This document shows positions 1 through 7,411 of a DNA stretch of 40,054 bases, piece by piece (the stretch's first letter is position 1; the number at the start of each line of letters is the position of its first letter). The stretch is from a virus: positions 1 through 40,054 of the IMG/VR virus record IMGVR_UViG_3300045922_000947; one strand, 5' to 3'. Position numbers and translations under genes: made by a program. Below the pieces are notes generated by a model. That model searched no databases and was not told where the DNA came from. It saw only the letters and a program-made list of their open reading frames with translations.

Positions 1-105
1 CTTCCAGCCATCGGATTTTGGCTTGATGCGTCCCGGTGGATTTGCCCACCAGGTCACAATCTGCGAGAGTGGAATGAGATCGAGTTTGAGTGGTGTTCCG
101 TTCAT
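1..105 (-). CDS. ParB-like protein, N-terminal fragment (duplicate of the gene at 39364-40032)
   Basis: This is the first 35 codons of the ParB-like gene whose full copy lies at the other end of the window. It is cut by the window edge and exists only because the circle was opened here. The start ATG (complement 103-105) follows a GAGAGGAG ribosome-binding site. Confidence 0.9.
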   Translation of the reverse strand, partial: MNGTPLKLDLIPLSQIVTWWANPPGRIKPKSDGWK

Positions 106-127
106 TGCATACTCCTCTCAAAAAGAC
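1..127. repeat. 127-bp terminal direct repeat, left copy
   Basis: The first 127 bases are identical to bases 39928-40054. An exact 127-base overlap is what a de Bruijn assembler using k=127 leaves at the ends of a circular contig, so I read it as an assembly overlap and not as a biological terminal repeat. The unique circle would be 39,927 bp. Confidence 0.95.
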
Positions 128-182
128 CTGTCACAGCGAATTCGGGAAGATCGTCGTAGTCGAGCATGTCGTCACGGTTCAT
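102..182 (-). CDS. 26-residue acidic peptide linking two genes
   Basis: A 26-codon frame fills the gap between the gene at 179-727 and the ParB-like gene. Its ATG overlaps the upstream stop as ATGA, its own stop overlaps the ParB-like start as ATGA, and an AGGGG sequence precedes it. The peptide begins MNRDDMLDYDDLPEF and is strongly acidic. The double coupling argues that it is translated. Its coding sequence also carries the ribosome-binding site of the ParB-like gene, so its translation may control that gene. It could be only a coupling leader without a function as a protein. No homologue is recognised. Confidence 0.5.
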   Translation of the reverse strand: MNRDDMLDYDDLPEFAVTGLFERSMQ

Positions 183-727
183 TGCACACCCCTGTGGAAT
201 TTCAAGACGGGCATGGCGATGTGCGTGGCGAGCGTTTCGAGCCAGTCGGGGTCAACCGCAAGGCTACCGGTCATCTCCTCCGGCTCAACGATGGCAGTCA
301 GTGGCGTGCCATAGGCGATTGCATCGATGGGTGAGACATCCGGATCGTGCAGAGCGATGATTGCTGTACCAGGTAGCCATGGCCGGGCCTGCTGGATCAT
401 CGTCCGGTCTGGCTCCAGGATCACGTGATCGGCATAGTCGCGCGCATCGCTGGTCAGCGACATTTGCCAGTTCTCATGCATGGTCACGAGCCCGGCCTGG
501 GCGAGCGCAAGTTCGGTCAGGCAGAGTTCCGTGCTGAACGGTCCCCAGCGCGTCATGCGGAACGGCGCATTGACGACCTTCCGGCGTTCACGGTAGGCCG
601 CAGCGGCGAGCGCAAAGATCGCCTGGTGCATCGTGACGCGGTCCACCAAGCCGGGGTGAGCGCCGAGCCAGGTGATGACGACAGCGGCGTCAATCGTTGC
701 CTCGTCAGTTGTCCGTTCTGTTCTCAT
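179..727 (-). CDS. Hypothetical protein, possibly Panacea/SocA-like fold
   Basis: A 182-residue protein in the leftward early operon. Residues about 30-80 carry a helical stretch ending in RWGPFSTEL and then AQAGLV, which resembles the (Y/W)GPF/V signature of the Panacea (DUF4065, SocA-type) winged-helix domain found in antitoxins and phage proteins. The match is by eye and weak. No toxin-like partner is adjacent. The start ATG has only a distant AGGAG (11 nt), so a nearby alternative start is possible. The stop overlaps the ATG of the following 26-residue peptide as ATGA. No signal peptide or membrane segment is seen. Confidence 0.75.
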   Translation of the reverse strand: MRTERTTDEATIDAAVVITWLGAHPGLVDRVTMHQAIFALAAAAYRERRKVVNAPFRMTRWGPFSTELCLTELALAQAGLVTMHENWQMSLTSDARDYADHVILEPDRTMIQQARPWLPGTAIIALHDPDVSPIDAIAYGTPLTAIVEPEEMTGSLAVDPDWLETLATHIAMPVLKFHRGVQ

Positions 728-770
728 GGCGTCTCAGTCTCCTGCGTCCTCAACGGTCACCCCTCTCATC

Positions 771-1199
771 TCAAACACGCTCACCGTCACTGCCAATCAG
801 CACGCGCAATGCCCTGGCGCCTCGCCGGGATGCCCGGCATTTCGCCAGCCAGTAGGACACCTCCTCAGCCGGCATCGTGTGAGCGATCGCCTGTGCGACG
901 GTGACGCAGGTACTGAGATCGCGGACGTATCGCGTTGCCAGGGCGATCAAAGCAGCACGAATCCCCATCTCGTAGGCAACCTCCCATTCCTGGCCAGGAT
1001 CCGGCAATACCCCGAGCCGGGCCAGCACCGGCGCGAGTGGCACCACGCGCGGCCAGGTGATCGTGACCGTCCGACCACCGTGACGGCCGCGCTCCTCGAT
1101 GATGAGCCGGCGATCGAGATCGCTGGGTGTGCCATCAGGGCCGGCTGGGGCAACATGTCGGACGCGATACCGTGGCATTGAGATCGTGACATTTGGCAC
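771..1199 (-). CDS. Hypothetical protein (142 aa)
   Basis: A leftward early gene starting at GTG (complement 1197-1199), chosen because GGAGG lies 6 nt upstream. The N-terminal half is rich in beta-type sequence with several Arg and Pro residues (MPRYRVRHVAP). The C-terminal half is helical and ends in a basic segment with one Cys. I do not recognise a family. It sits in a run of small genes that follow the primase-helicase, so a role in replication, recombination or host takeover is possible but unproven. Confidence 0.7.
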   Translation of the reverse strand: MPNVTISMPRYRVRHVAPAGPDGTPSDLDRRLIIEERGRHGGRTVTITWPRVVPLAPVLARLGVLPDPGQEWEVAYEMGIRAALIALATRYVRDLSTCVTVAQAIAHTMPAEEVSYWLAKCRASRRGARALRVLIGSDGERV

Positions 1200-1228
1200 C
1201 TCATCCCTCCTTCCAGCGTTTCACCAGT

Positions 1229-1657
1229 TCAGCGCCGCCGGATGACGAATTGCCGTCCATCTGGTTCGTCGAACAGATATTCCGCATTGCTGCCGTCCGC
1301 GAACGCGATGATGAGACGTTTCGTGAACGAAACATCCCCGTACTCATAGAACGTGGCAAACATTGCCCGTCGCGTGAGGAAATGGTCCACGGTGATCTCG
1401 GCACCATTAGCGTCCATATCGACGGGATCCATCTCGTTGCGATCATGACGAAATGACCGGGGACGCCACCCACCGAGGATGGCATCGACGTTTCGACGCC
1501 AATTCTGGCCCGATGTGATGGCCCGAATGGATTCGTCCTCCGAGTAACCATCGGAACGTAACAGCGCAATGGCGGCGAACAACAACCAGCGCTCGGGCTC
1601 AGTGAGAGGCCCAAAATCGTATGTTCCGGGAGGGATAGGCCAGATGCGCTCTGTCAT
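1229..1657 (-). CDS. Hypothetical protein (142 aa)
   Basis: The start is the ATG at complement 1655-1657, with GGGGAGG 8 nt upstream. The frame stays open to 1846, but the extra N-terminus would be basic and low in quality and would displace a plausible small gene (1657-1791). The protein begins with a Pro-rich segment (PIPPGTYDFGPL), then a helical middle (ERWLLFAAIALLRSDGY) and a C-terminal beta-rich region (SFTKRLIIAFADGS). That order resembles small phage proteins of unknown function. The start overlaps the upstream stop as TGATG. Confidence 0.75.
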   Translation of the reverse strand: MTERIWPIPPGTYDFGPLTEPERWLLFAAIALLRSDGYSEDESIRAITSGQNWRRNVDAILGGWRPRSFRHDRNEMDPVDMDANGAEITVDHFLTRRAMFATFYEYGDVSFTKRLIIAFADGSNAEYLFDEPDGRQFVIRRR

Positions 1658-1791
1658 CAGTCGTCCTCCCCGTCGATTCCGTCCTGGCGCGCTGTAGCGT
1701 TCGTAGCGCCACGCACCCCTTCGCGATATGTGTGTGATTCGCAGCACGTGAAACGTGGCTCTGCGAGCCTCTGGACGCGCGACAGGGCCAT
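1657..1791 (-). CDS. Small Cys-containing acidic-tail protein (44 aa)
   Basis: A 44-codon frame fills the 186 bp between the VRR-NUC gene and the 142-residue gene. It starts MALSRVQRLAEPRFTCCES, and ends in an acidic tail (DGIDGEDD). The stop overlaps the next start as TGATG, the coupling pattern used by many genes here. The ribosome-binding site is poor (AGGA directly before ATG). The competing frame gives a basic, shadow-like product. A real small gene is the better reading, but a non-coding gap is possible. Confidence 0.4.
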   Translation of the reverse strand: MALSRVQRLAEPRFTCCESHTYREGVRGATNATARQDGIDGEDD

Positions 1792-1842
1792 TCCTGGCGC
1801 TGTTGACCACGCAGTGTACGTTCGCCATGTACGGACGGGGGG

Positions 1843-2433
1843 TCATAGCAGGTGCCTTTCCGCGAGGACGCGATCGATGGCCTGGTCGTGGGTGACGTTC
1901 TCGTTCTCTCCGAGCATCGCGAAAATGTCCTCCAGCACGCGCACGAATTCCAGGTCACTGAGCCGGTCGTGGACGTCGCGGGGGATTTGCCAGGCAACGC
2001 CCGAGCAGTTGCCACAGAGGGAAAACCCACGCCAGATGACCATGGCTGGCGCAAAACAGACGACACACCCTGGTTCCCATGCCATTTTTTGCTCCGTCCA
2101 CTCTCTCGCAAGGAATTGGATCGCCTCATCCAAGCTCACCTCACCCGGACGTGGCGGCTCGCGCACCACCCACGTCTCGATACCGGCATCGCGAAACGCT
2201 GCGAGCCACCGGTCCTGCTCGGGGGTGAGGCGGCCTCGTGGCGATTTGCATTCGGCGACGATCAGCCGGGGTCCACGGAGCATGACCAGGTCGGGGAACC
2301 CTGCGCCGTCCGCGCTGACCGGTGTGCGCCAGCCGTGCGCCGTCTGGCCAGGCCGGAAATGGGCAACGAGATAGCCGAGACGGCGGGCGGCACCGATGAC
2401 AGCGTCCTGTAAAACGTTTTCTGGAACATCCAT
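1843..2433 (-). CDS. VRR-NUC-type nuclease with C-terminal Cys cluster
   Basis: A 196-residue protein of the PD-(D/E)XK superfamily, VRR-NUC branch, which cleaves DNA, often branched. An N-terminal helix (ENVLQDAVIGAARRLGY) is followed by GAGFPDLVML, which supplies the metal-binding Asp, and LIVAECKSPRG, the ExK motif, then the helix EQDRWLAAFRDAG and the strand WVVRE. The C-terminal third holds CVVC and CGNC pairs and may bind zinc. The ATG at complement 2431-2433 is preferred over an upstream frame extension that would overlap the preceding gene. The position within the replication cluster suggests resolution or processing of replication intermediates. The extra C-terminal module is unusual for this short family. 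Confidence 0.85.
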   Translation of the reverse strand: MDVPENVLQDAVIGAARRLGYLVAHFRPGQTAHGWRTPVSADGAGFPDLVMLRGPRLIVAECKSPRGRLTPEQDRWLAAFRDAGIETWVVREPPRPGEVSLDEAIQFLAREWTEQKMAWEPGCVVCFAPAMVIWRGFSLCGNCSGVAWQIPRDVHDRLSDLEFVRVLEDIFAMLGENENVTHDQAIDRVLAERHLL

Positions 2434-2437
2434 GATG

Positions 2438-2764
2438 CTATGACCTCGCAACAACCGGTAATGCACCACAGGCCGGACACGGCACACCGAGCTCACGTGG
2501 TCCGCCACAGTTCCAGCAGGTGAGCCGTTTCCCCTGCTGACGGATCATCGTCTCCCGTGCACGGCGAGCCCGTTGCCAGACCTCCTCAGGATCGTTCGAC
2601 CATCCACCGATCGCGGCGATGACCTCCTGCCGGCCCGCAAAACCGAGCTGCCGTAGCCGTTTCCAGCACTCAGTCCAGGAGATGAGCCGGGACGGTTCCG
2701 GAACCGGCGCTGGGTCTGGCGTCCGGTCATGAACAGGACGTCCGCCGATCGTTAGAACGGGCAT
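2438..2764 (-). CDS. Hypothetical protein with C-terminal zinc ribbon
   Basis: A 108-residue protein. A Pro-rich N-terminus (PDPAPVPEPSRL) leads into a helical region and then a C-terminal CWNCGG...CPACG arrangement, a typical four-Cys zinc ribbon, so nucleic-acid or protein binding is likely. It overlaps the upstream gene by 13 bp and lies next to the nuclease gene. No catalytic motif is seen and no specific family is recognised. Confidence 0.75.
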   Translation of the reverse strand: MPVLTIGGRPVHDRTPDPAPVPEPSRLISWTECWKRLRQLGFAGRQEVIAAIGGWSNDPEEVWQRARRARETMIRQQGKRLTCWNCGGPRELGVPCPACGALPVVARS

Positions 2765-3069
2765 GAGGCACTCCCCTCATTCCCAGTGACCGTATCCTGG
2801 GCCAGGCCGATCACGTCGCAGAGCCGTTCGTAGGCCGCGAGGGTTGATTGCCAGATGTCCTCGCGATGGCCATAGAGGTGATCGTCCTCGGGCGTTTCCC
2901 ATAACCACGTCCACTGCGCGAGCAGTTTGCGTTCGAGCGCAACCTGTTCCTGCAACGCTGCAGCGAGCGATGCCTGCAGCGCAGCGATCAACGCTCGCCG
3001 TTGTGGTCCCTCCGGCAATTTCCCGAGGTTGGTCAGTAACACGAGTAACGCATCAGTCTGGCGAGTCAC
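2752..3069 (-). CDS. Hypothetical helical protein (105 aa)
   Basis: An almost fully helical, Leu/Ala-rich protein (ALIAALQASLAAALQEQVALERKLL) that may form a coiled coil, with a Trp-rich centre (QWTWLW). The ATG overlaps the stop of the J-domain-like gene as ATGA, so the two are translationally coupled and could act together near the origin. No family is recognised. Confidence 0.75.
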   Translation of the reverse strand: MTRQTDALLVLLTNLGKLPEGPQRRALIAALQASLAAALQEQVALERKLLAQWTWLWETPEDDHLYGHREDIWQSTLAAYERLCDVIGLAQDTVTGNEGSASCPF

Positions 3070-3482
3070 GGCGATTTCCTCTCACGATGCTGGCGAAGTT
3101 CCTGGTACGCCTGCTCGATGCCGGTGAGATCCTCCCGATCGGGGTGAGCGGCAAGGATCTGGTAGGCCGCTTCAACGAGTTCCCAGGGCGCAGTTGGACG
3201 AAGATGCAAAACGGCATAGGGATCCCCATGGGAATCGTGATCACGATCAAACGATTCCCTGTCTCGCCGGTAGAGGATGATCTCGACATCGTGGAACCAG
3301 GAACGGCAGAGCGCGATCGCGTCCTCAGCGCAGCGCTGATGAATCCACCAGACCCGGTCCTCTGCCCGCCATCGCCGCCACCGGCCAGGAATCGTTCGTT
3401 TCAGGTCGGCACAAAACGCGGCGTCGTACGGCGACCGGATGGTCACGCTGCCATCCTCCTGGTACCGAACCAGCACCGTCAT
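3066..3482 (-). CDS. J-domain-like protein beside the putative origin
   Basis: A 138-residue protein. The C-terminal half reads DPYAVLHLRPTAP, then a helix (ELVEAAYQILAAHPDRE) with the HPD tripeptide, then a helix ending in AYQEL. This is the order of a short J domain, which stimulates the ATPase of Hsp70/DnaK. The N-terminal half (about 1-70) is a separate Trp-rich domain that I do not recognise. The start at complement 3480-3482 follows GGGAGAGGG. The frame extends 8 codons upstream into the iteron region, but without a better ribosome site. The gene lies immediately beyond the iterons, so its product may recruit host DnaK to remodel an initiator complex. That role is inference. Confidence 0.65.
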   Translation of the reverse strand: MTVLVRYQEDGSVTIRSPYDAAFCADLKRTIPGRWRRWRAEDRVWWIHQRCAEDAIALCRSWFHDVEIILYRRDRESFDRDHDSHGDPYAVLHLRPTAPWELVEAAYQILAAHPDREDLTGIEQAYQELRQHRERKSP

Positions 3483-3507
3483 GCGGCGGCCCTCTCCCGC
3501 TTCCAAA

Positions 3508-3771
3508 TGTTGGACATGTTGGACAAATGTTGGACATATTTGTCCAACAGGATATGACCGATATCTCTCGGATGTTTTTTGTGAACGTACACCATGTTGG
3601 ACATGTTGGACATGTTGGACAAAAACGGGGGGTTTTGCAAGCGTTTGCTGTTATAACTCCCAGAAATGTCCAACATGTCCAACACCCTGTACGTTCACAA
3701 AATTTCTGGCGTATCTTTCGGTCAAATCATGTTGGACAAATACGTCCAACATTTGTCCAACATGTCCAACA
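3508..3771. other. Putative replication origin: 13 iterons in a 105-bp-armed inverted repeat
   Basis: Thirteen copies of the 9-mer TGTTGGACA or its complement (one with a single change) occur at 3508, 3517, 3528, 3541(inv), 3595, 3604, 3613, 3667(inv), 3676(inv), 3730, 3743(inv, variant), 3754(inv) and 3763(inv). Several are head-to-tail at 9-bp spacing. The arms 3508-3612 and 3667-3771 are inverted copies of each other, matching at about 87 of 105 positions by hand count, around a 54-bp centre with AAAAC/GTTTT and an AT-rich ATAACT stretch. A second element, TTTTGTGAACGTACA, occurs once per arm. The array runs up to the stop codon of the primase-helicase. This fits an iteron-controlled origin. 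A large operator for a regulator is the alternative. Confidence 0.75.
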
Positions 3772-6102
3772 TCACGCGTCCTCCGCGAGGGCGACGGTGC
3801 CGAATGGGTCAACGACGATACGGCCGTTTTTCACCGCGGCGTCAAATACCCTGGCGAAATCTGTCCCGCTCCAGCGCCGGTTGCTGCACTGGATCTGCAG
3901 ATCGCGCCGGCGCATCGGGCCACGCCGCGACAGGACGGCAACCATCCGTTCCTCAATCAGCGTGTCGATCCGTCCGCCCCAGGTCGGCATCAGGCGAGCC
4001 ACGTGCCGCCACATCCAATCCACGGCCGCGATCGCCGGCTCAAGATGCTGCAGGCCAACCGCTCGCGCTCCGTCAGTGACCGCGTGAATCAGTGCGAGTT
4101 TCTGGATGAGGACCGCGTGCCGGACACGCATCGCGTCCTCCTCCTCTGTTCCCGGTTCTCGCCGGTAATCGTCCTCGTACCAGGCACGCCACCGTTCCTG
4201 GGCACGTGCATCCAGCCGCAGCATGGTTCCGGCATCGTAGGAACGCACCGTGTTCCACAACTCCCGCCAGAGCTGTTCTGCTGCGCGCTGGTCGAGATCA
4301 GGAGGCGATGGCAGCGGACCGCGGGCGTTGCCACAGACATAGAACCAGCGATTGGCGAACCCTGAATGGATATCCTCGTCCGTCATCAGTCCCGCCAGCG
4401 TGCTCGGTTGCGTCCCGGACACGATCGACAAAAACGGGTACCGGGCCTCAATCGGGTTCGCCTTCGTCAAATTCGTCAGCACCGGAGGCGTGTCAAACGC
4501 CTCGATCAACACCGGGATGATCGTTTGCGTCCCCTTCCGTCTCGCCTGGCCGATCAGCCGGCTCAACTCAGTCAGGTAGAGCAACACATTCGGGTTCTCG
4601 CTCAATACCTGAATGAGCCCTTCCGCGCTTCCGACGTCGGTGGCCACGCGCACCTCGGGGTTGACGAGGCGCGTGTCGTTCGCGTTCCAGCCGGTCATAA
4701 ACCGCATGCCGCGTTTGATCGCCGTGTCCTTCCGGCTCCGGCCAGAACGCCCAATCAGGAGGGTGTACAGGTTCGGGAACAGCGGGTCGGCTCCATAGGC
4801 AATGCCAATACGCCGGCCGGTAATGGCACCAGCGATGGTCATGCCCACCCCATAGTGATAGGCACGTGGTGCCTCAGTCGTTGGCTGCATCACTGCCACG
4901 TAGGCCCTGATCCAGCCAGACAGGCAGGCGTCTGGCAGTTCCTCAAATTCAGGAACCTGCTCTGGCTCATCGTCGGCGAGCGCGACACGCTGACCGATAA
5001 CCAGCCGGGGGGATGTCGCCGCCCGGATCGGCGCGAGCCGTGCATCGAGCCACTGGTGAATCTCGACCGGGAGAAGCCGTGCGAGCGCTGTGTACCCGGC
5101 CGTCGCGCCACCCACACGCATGCGCTCGTAGGTCGTCTGTACTGCCCGCAACCGGTCGGCTCGCTCCGGATCGTCTGCGGCGAGCGCATCGACGATCGAC
5201 GTCGCAGTCGCCTCTCCAATCCCTGCTTTCGCCAACAGCCCAGCGATCCCCAGCGCCAGCAGGTGCCGGCTCCCCTCGTGCCAGAATGGCCGGAGCACCT
5301 CGACCATCGCCGTCACATCCTCTGGAGCGATCGGCATCGATGGCGATTCACCGGCAGAGCCATCAACGGATCCCCGGCCGGGAGCCGGATGTGTCGCCTG
5401 GGGCAACGCTGCCTGGACAACCGCCCGCAGGTCCGCAATCGTCACCCAGCCGTCACGCTGCGCTAGCAACACGACCGGGCGCGGTTCGACGCCCTTCAGG
5501 TTCACCGTGCCAGGCAGACGGACAATCCGCGTCCCAGCATCACTCACCTGGGGATCGGCCAGCCGGTATCCCGCGACGGCGTTGATGCGCTCAACAAGGG
5601 TTTTGTGCAACCGTCGTAGTTCGGGGATCGCTTCCGGCGGATGCGATGCGAGCCGGACGCAGGCGCACAGGCCATGGCCGGTATGAATAAGAAGATGCAC
5701 CGGCAGCCCGAGTGACACGAATACCCCCTCAACTGCTGCACGCAGGCCAGCAATGCATGGACCCAGTGCCTCGTTGCTCAGCCGGTAGACCTCAGATTTT
5801 TCTAGGCCCAACCAATCACTCAGATCAAAATCAAATGGCAACCACAGAACCTGTCCCACGTTCTCCGCCCGGCGCCCGCTCCAGCGCGTGATCCGGCCGG
5901 CGTAGAACAATCCCGATGCGATATACAGCTCATCACCATTCAGCTCGCAGTCCGCTACCTCATCAATCCGATAATGGGCGAAGCGGCCGCTACCCTCCGG
6001 TCTGACCAGCACCGGCTCCAGAGGTGAATCACCCATGGGCTCAGGAACGGAGCGACCGTCCAAATCTGGGAGGATGATGCGGACCGCCTCGCCCGTACGC
6101 AT
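3772..6102 (-). CDS. PrimPol/DUF3987-type primase-helicase
   Basis: A 776-residue replication protein. Residues about 80-230 look like an archaeo-eukaryotic primase: the DxD metal motif in LPFDFDLSD (D91, D93), HTGHGLCA (about 140-146) and DAGTRIVRLPGTVN (about 188-201). A linker and a helical primase C-terminal region (about 258-345) follow. A DUF3987-type helicase domain runs from about 390, with P-loop LIGRSGRSRKDT (449-460), Walker B-like VLLYLTEL (about 506-513) and an arginine near R585. The P-loop has Asp directly after Lys, where Ser/Thr is usual. The start overlaps the upstream stop by one base as TAATG. The gene ends at the iteron array. It probably primes and unwinds the phage origin. 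Confidence 0.85.
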   Translation of the reverse strand: MRTGEAVRIILPDLDGRSVPEPMGDSPLEPVLVRPEGSGRFAHYRIDEVADCELNGDELYIASGLFYAGRITRWSGRRAENVGQVLWLPFDFDLSDWLGLEKSEVYRLSNEALGPCIAGLRAAVEGVFVSLGLPVHLLIHTGHGLCACVRLASHPPEAIPELRRLHKTLVERINAVAGYRLADPQVSDAGTRIVRLPGTVNLKGVEPRPVVLLAQRDGWVTIADLRAVVQAALPQATHPAPGRGSVDGSAGESPSMPIAPEDVTAMVEVLRPFWHEGSRHLLALGIAGLLAKAGIGEATATSIVDALAADDPERADRLRAVQTTYERMRVGGATAGYTALARLLPVEIHQWLDARLAPIRAATSPRLVIGQRVALADDEPEQVPEFEELPDACLSGWIRAYVAVMQPTTEAPRAYHYGVGMTIAGAITGRRIGIAYGADPLFPNLYTLLIGRSGRSRKDTAIKRGMRFMTGWNANDTRLVNPEVRVATDVGSAEGLIQVLSENPNVLLYLTELSRLIGQARRKGTQTIIPVLIEAFDTPPVLTNLTKANPIEARYPFLSIVSGTQPSTLAGLMTDEDIHSGFANRWFYVCGNARGPLPSPPDLDQRAAEQLWRELWNTVRSYDAGTMLRLDARAQERWRAWYEDDYRREPGTEEEDAMRVRHAVLIQKLALIHAVTDGARAVGLQHLEPAIAAVDWMWRHVARLMPTWGGRIDTLIEERMVAVLSRRGPMRRRDLQIQCSNRRWSGTDFARVFDAAVKNGRIVVDPFGTVALAEDA

Positions 6103-6596
6103 TAGCTCACTGCCTCCCAGGTCTCATCGTCTGCCTGGACCGGCATGATCGTCCCGTCCACCAATTTGCTGTATTTCGGTTTGCCGTCCTCGCCGACAGA
6201 TTCTGACGGCCGGAGCGTTGCCATGAACTCCTTGCCGATCAGATTGAAGAGGTCGTATTGCTCGCCGGGATCGAGCTCACGCCGCTCGGCAGCACGGATG
6301 ACCTGACCGAGGATCGCGCGCCGGCCGATCGAAAGGCTCACCATCGGGGCCACCTTTTTGCCGTTGCCCTTACCGCCGATGATCTGGAGCTCCAAACGGG
6401 TCATGCGTTGGGCGCCACCACCGAACTGGTCCGATTTGGGCATGTCGAACGGTTTCGCGATTCGCAGGATGCGTAGCCGGTACTGCCCGAGCGGAGGGAC
6501 GATGTAAAGATTTCGGACGATCGGTTCCTCCTGGCCGTCAGGCGAGAGCCAGACGCCAGGATCGTTTTGCGTGTTCGTGAGAACGAGATCGCTCAT
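6102..6596 (-). CDS. OB-fold-like replication accessory protein, possible SSB
   Basis: A 164-residue protein directly upstream of the primase-helicase. Alternating strands (YRLRILRIAKPF, RLELQIIGGKGNGKKVAPMVSL) and an absence of catalytic motifs resemble the small OB-fold proteins that sit beside phage primases and bind single-stranded DNA. A role as SSB is a context-based guess. The start at complement 6594-6596 follows GGAGG at 9 nt. The frame is open further upstream, but with no better signal. Its stop is shared with the primase start. Confidence 0.65.
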   Translation of the reverse strand: MSDLVLTNTQNDPGVWLSPDGQEEPIVRNLYIVPPLGQYRLRILRIAKPFDMPKSDQFGGGAQRMTRLELQIIGGKGNGKKVAPMVSLSIGRRAILGQVIRAAERRELDPGEQYDLFNLIGKEFMATLRPSESVGEDGKPKYSKLVDGTIMPVQADDETWEAVS

Positions 6597-6645
6597 CGCG
6601 TGGTACCTCCAACTTCGCTTCGCGTACGGTGAACGACATCGCGGG

Positions 6646-6933
6646 TCAAACAACACGTTGGTCGATAGGCACCTCCTCTCGTGCAAACTGGGCCGCGCTG
6701 GTGGCAAGATCGGCCGGATGCAGGCCGGTGCACTCGCGCAATACCTCGTAGAGCATCAACAGGTCGTCGTCGTTGCGCACGCGTACCGGCACGCCGAGCG
6801 CGCGCGACAGCGCAGCGCTGGCTGCGGCGTACCCCTCGGTTGCGTAGGGCCTGAGCTGATTTGGCAAATTCACGTAGACGGATGCCATTTTGACGAGATC
6901 GCTACTGGTCACGTGACACGGCAATGGGGTCAT
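6646..6933 (-). CDS. Hypothetical early protein (95 aa)
   Basis: A 95-residue protein with the start fixed by AGGAGG 7 nt upstream and an ATGA overlap with the preceding stop. The middle is a helical, Ala-rich segment (EGYAAASAALSRALGVPV), followed by VRNDDDLLMLYEVLRECTG. No family is recognised. It is the third of three tightly coupled small genes between the regulator and the replication genes. Confidence 0.7.
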   Translation of the reverse strand: MTPLPCHVTSSDLVKMASVYVNLPNQLRPYATEGYAAASAALSRALGVPVRVRNDDDLLMLYEVLRECTGLHPADLATSAAQFAREEVPIDQRVV

Positions 6934-7163
6934 TGTTGTGCCTCCTGCAGTTCGTTCCATGCCGCCGTGAGCTGGTCGCCGGCAGCGCGATAGAGCCTGG
7001 CGTAGCGCTGCGCTGCCTCTGGCCGGCCGAGCGACAGCGCCCACCGGACCATCGCCTCCCAGAGCGCTGCGTCGCTGCAGGCGCGCGCGTATTGCTGCTC
7101 GGCGAGCCAGCGACGTCGCGACGGCCCCGCGTGGTGGCTGGGACGGATGCTGTTCCACTTCAT
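6930..7163 (-). CDS. Hypothetical helical early protein (77 aa)
   Basis: A 77-residue, Arg/Ala-rich helical protein (RRRWLAEQQYARACSDAALW, then AAQRYARLYRAAGDQL) that resembles a single tetratricopeptide-like hairpin. The start follows GGAGGAGG and overlaps the upstream stop as ATGA. The upstream frame extension to 7418 is antisense-like and was not used. Function unknown. Confidence 0.7.
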   Translation of the reverse strand: MKWNSIRPSHHAGPSRRRWLAEQQYARACSDAALWEAMVRWALSLGRPEAAQRYARLYRAAGDQLTAAWNELQEAQQ

Positions 7164-7363
7164 CGCGCCACCTCCTCCGGGAGACGGCAGACGAGGAACG
7201 CCGCGTAGGCGCCACCTGGCAGGGTTGGTGGGCAGACCTGCACCGAGATGACGTCGCCGCCAGATGCCTCGATCGTGGCGATCCGGCGATTGACGGCGTC
7301 GGCGAGCCCAGCGGGATCGCCGCTGGTGATGGCCCAAATGCGTGTTACGAGTAGGCCGATCAT
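7160..7363 (-). CDS. Hypothetical early protein (67 aa)
   Basis: A 67-residue protein with GGGGGAG 8 nt upstream of its ATG. The sequence shows a strand-helix-strand order (LVTRIWAITSGDP, GLADAVNRRIATIEASG, VISVQVCPPT) and ends AAFLVCRL. It resembles small alpha/beta proteins that occur in phages and sporeformers, but I cannot name the family. Two hairpins lie in its leader (7380-7436). Confidence 0.7.
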   Translation of the reverse strand: MIGLLVTRIWAITSGDPAGLADAVNRRIATIEASGGDVISVQVCPPTLPGGAYAAFLVCRLPEEVAR

Positions 7364-7379
7364 GTGCTATACTCCCCCT

Positions 7380-7397
7380 GGAACGTTCCTCCGTTCC
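7380..7397 (-). promoter_or_regulatory. Leader hairpin with GAGGAA in the loop
   Basis: On the minus strand GGAACG and CGTTCC form a 6-bp stem around the loop GAGGAA. It lies 17 nt upstream of the ATG of the 67-residue gene. The loop contains a ribosome-site-like sequence. It could regulate translation or stabilise the transcript. Confidence 0.4.
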
Positions 7398-7411
7398 CAA
7401 CATGTCCCCCT

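Noticed and set aside
1-127. Biological terminal repeat of a linear phage
   Set aside because: The length equals a common assembler k-mer, and the repeat lies inside a gene with no packaging-site features.
3508-3771. CRISPR array next to a Cas-like module
   Set aside because: The repeats are only 9 bp, occur in both orientations and have 0-2 bp or irregular spacing with no spacer-sized unique segments. They are iterons. No array was seen elsewhere.
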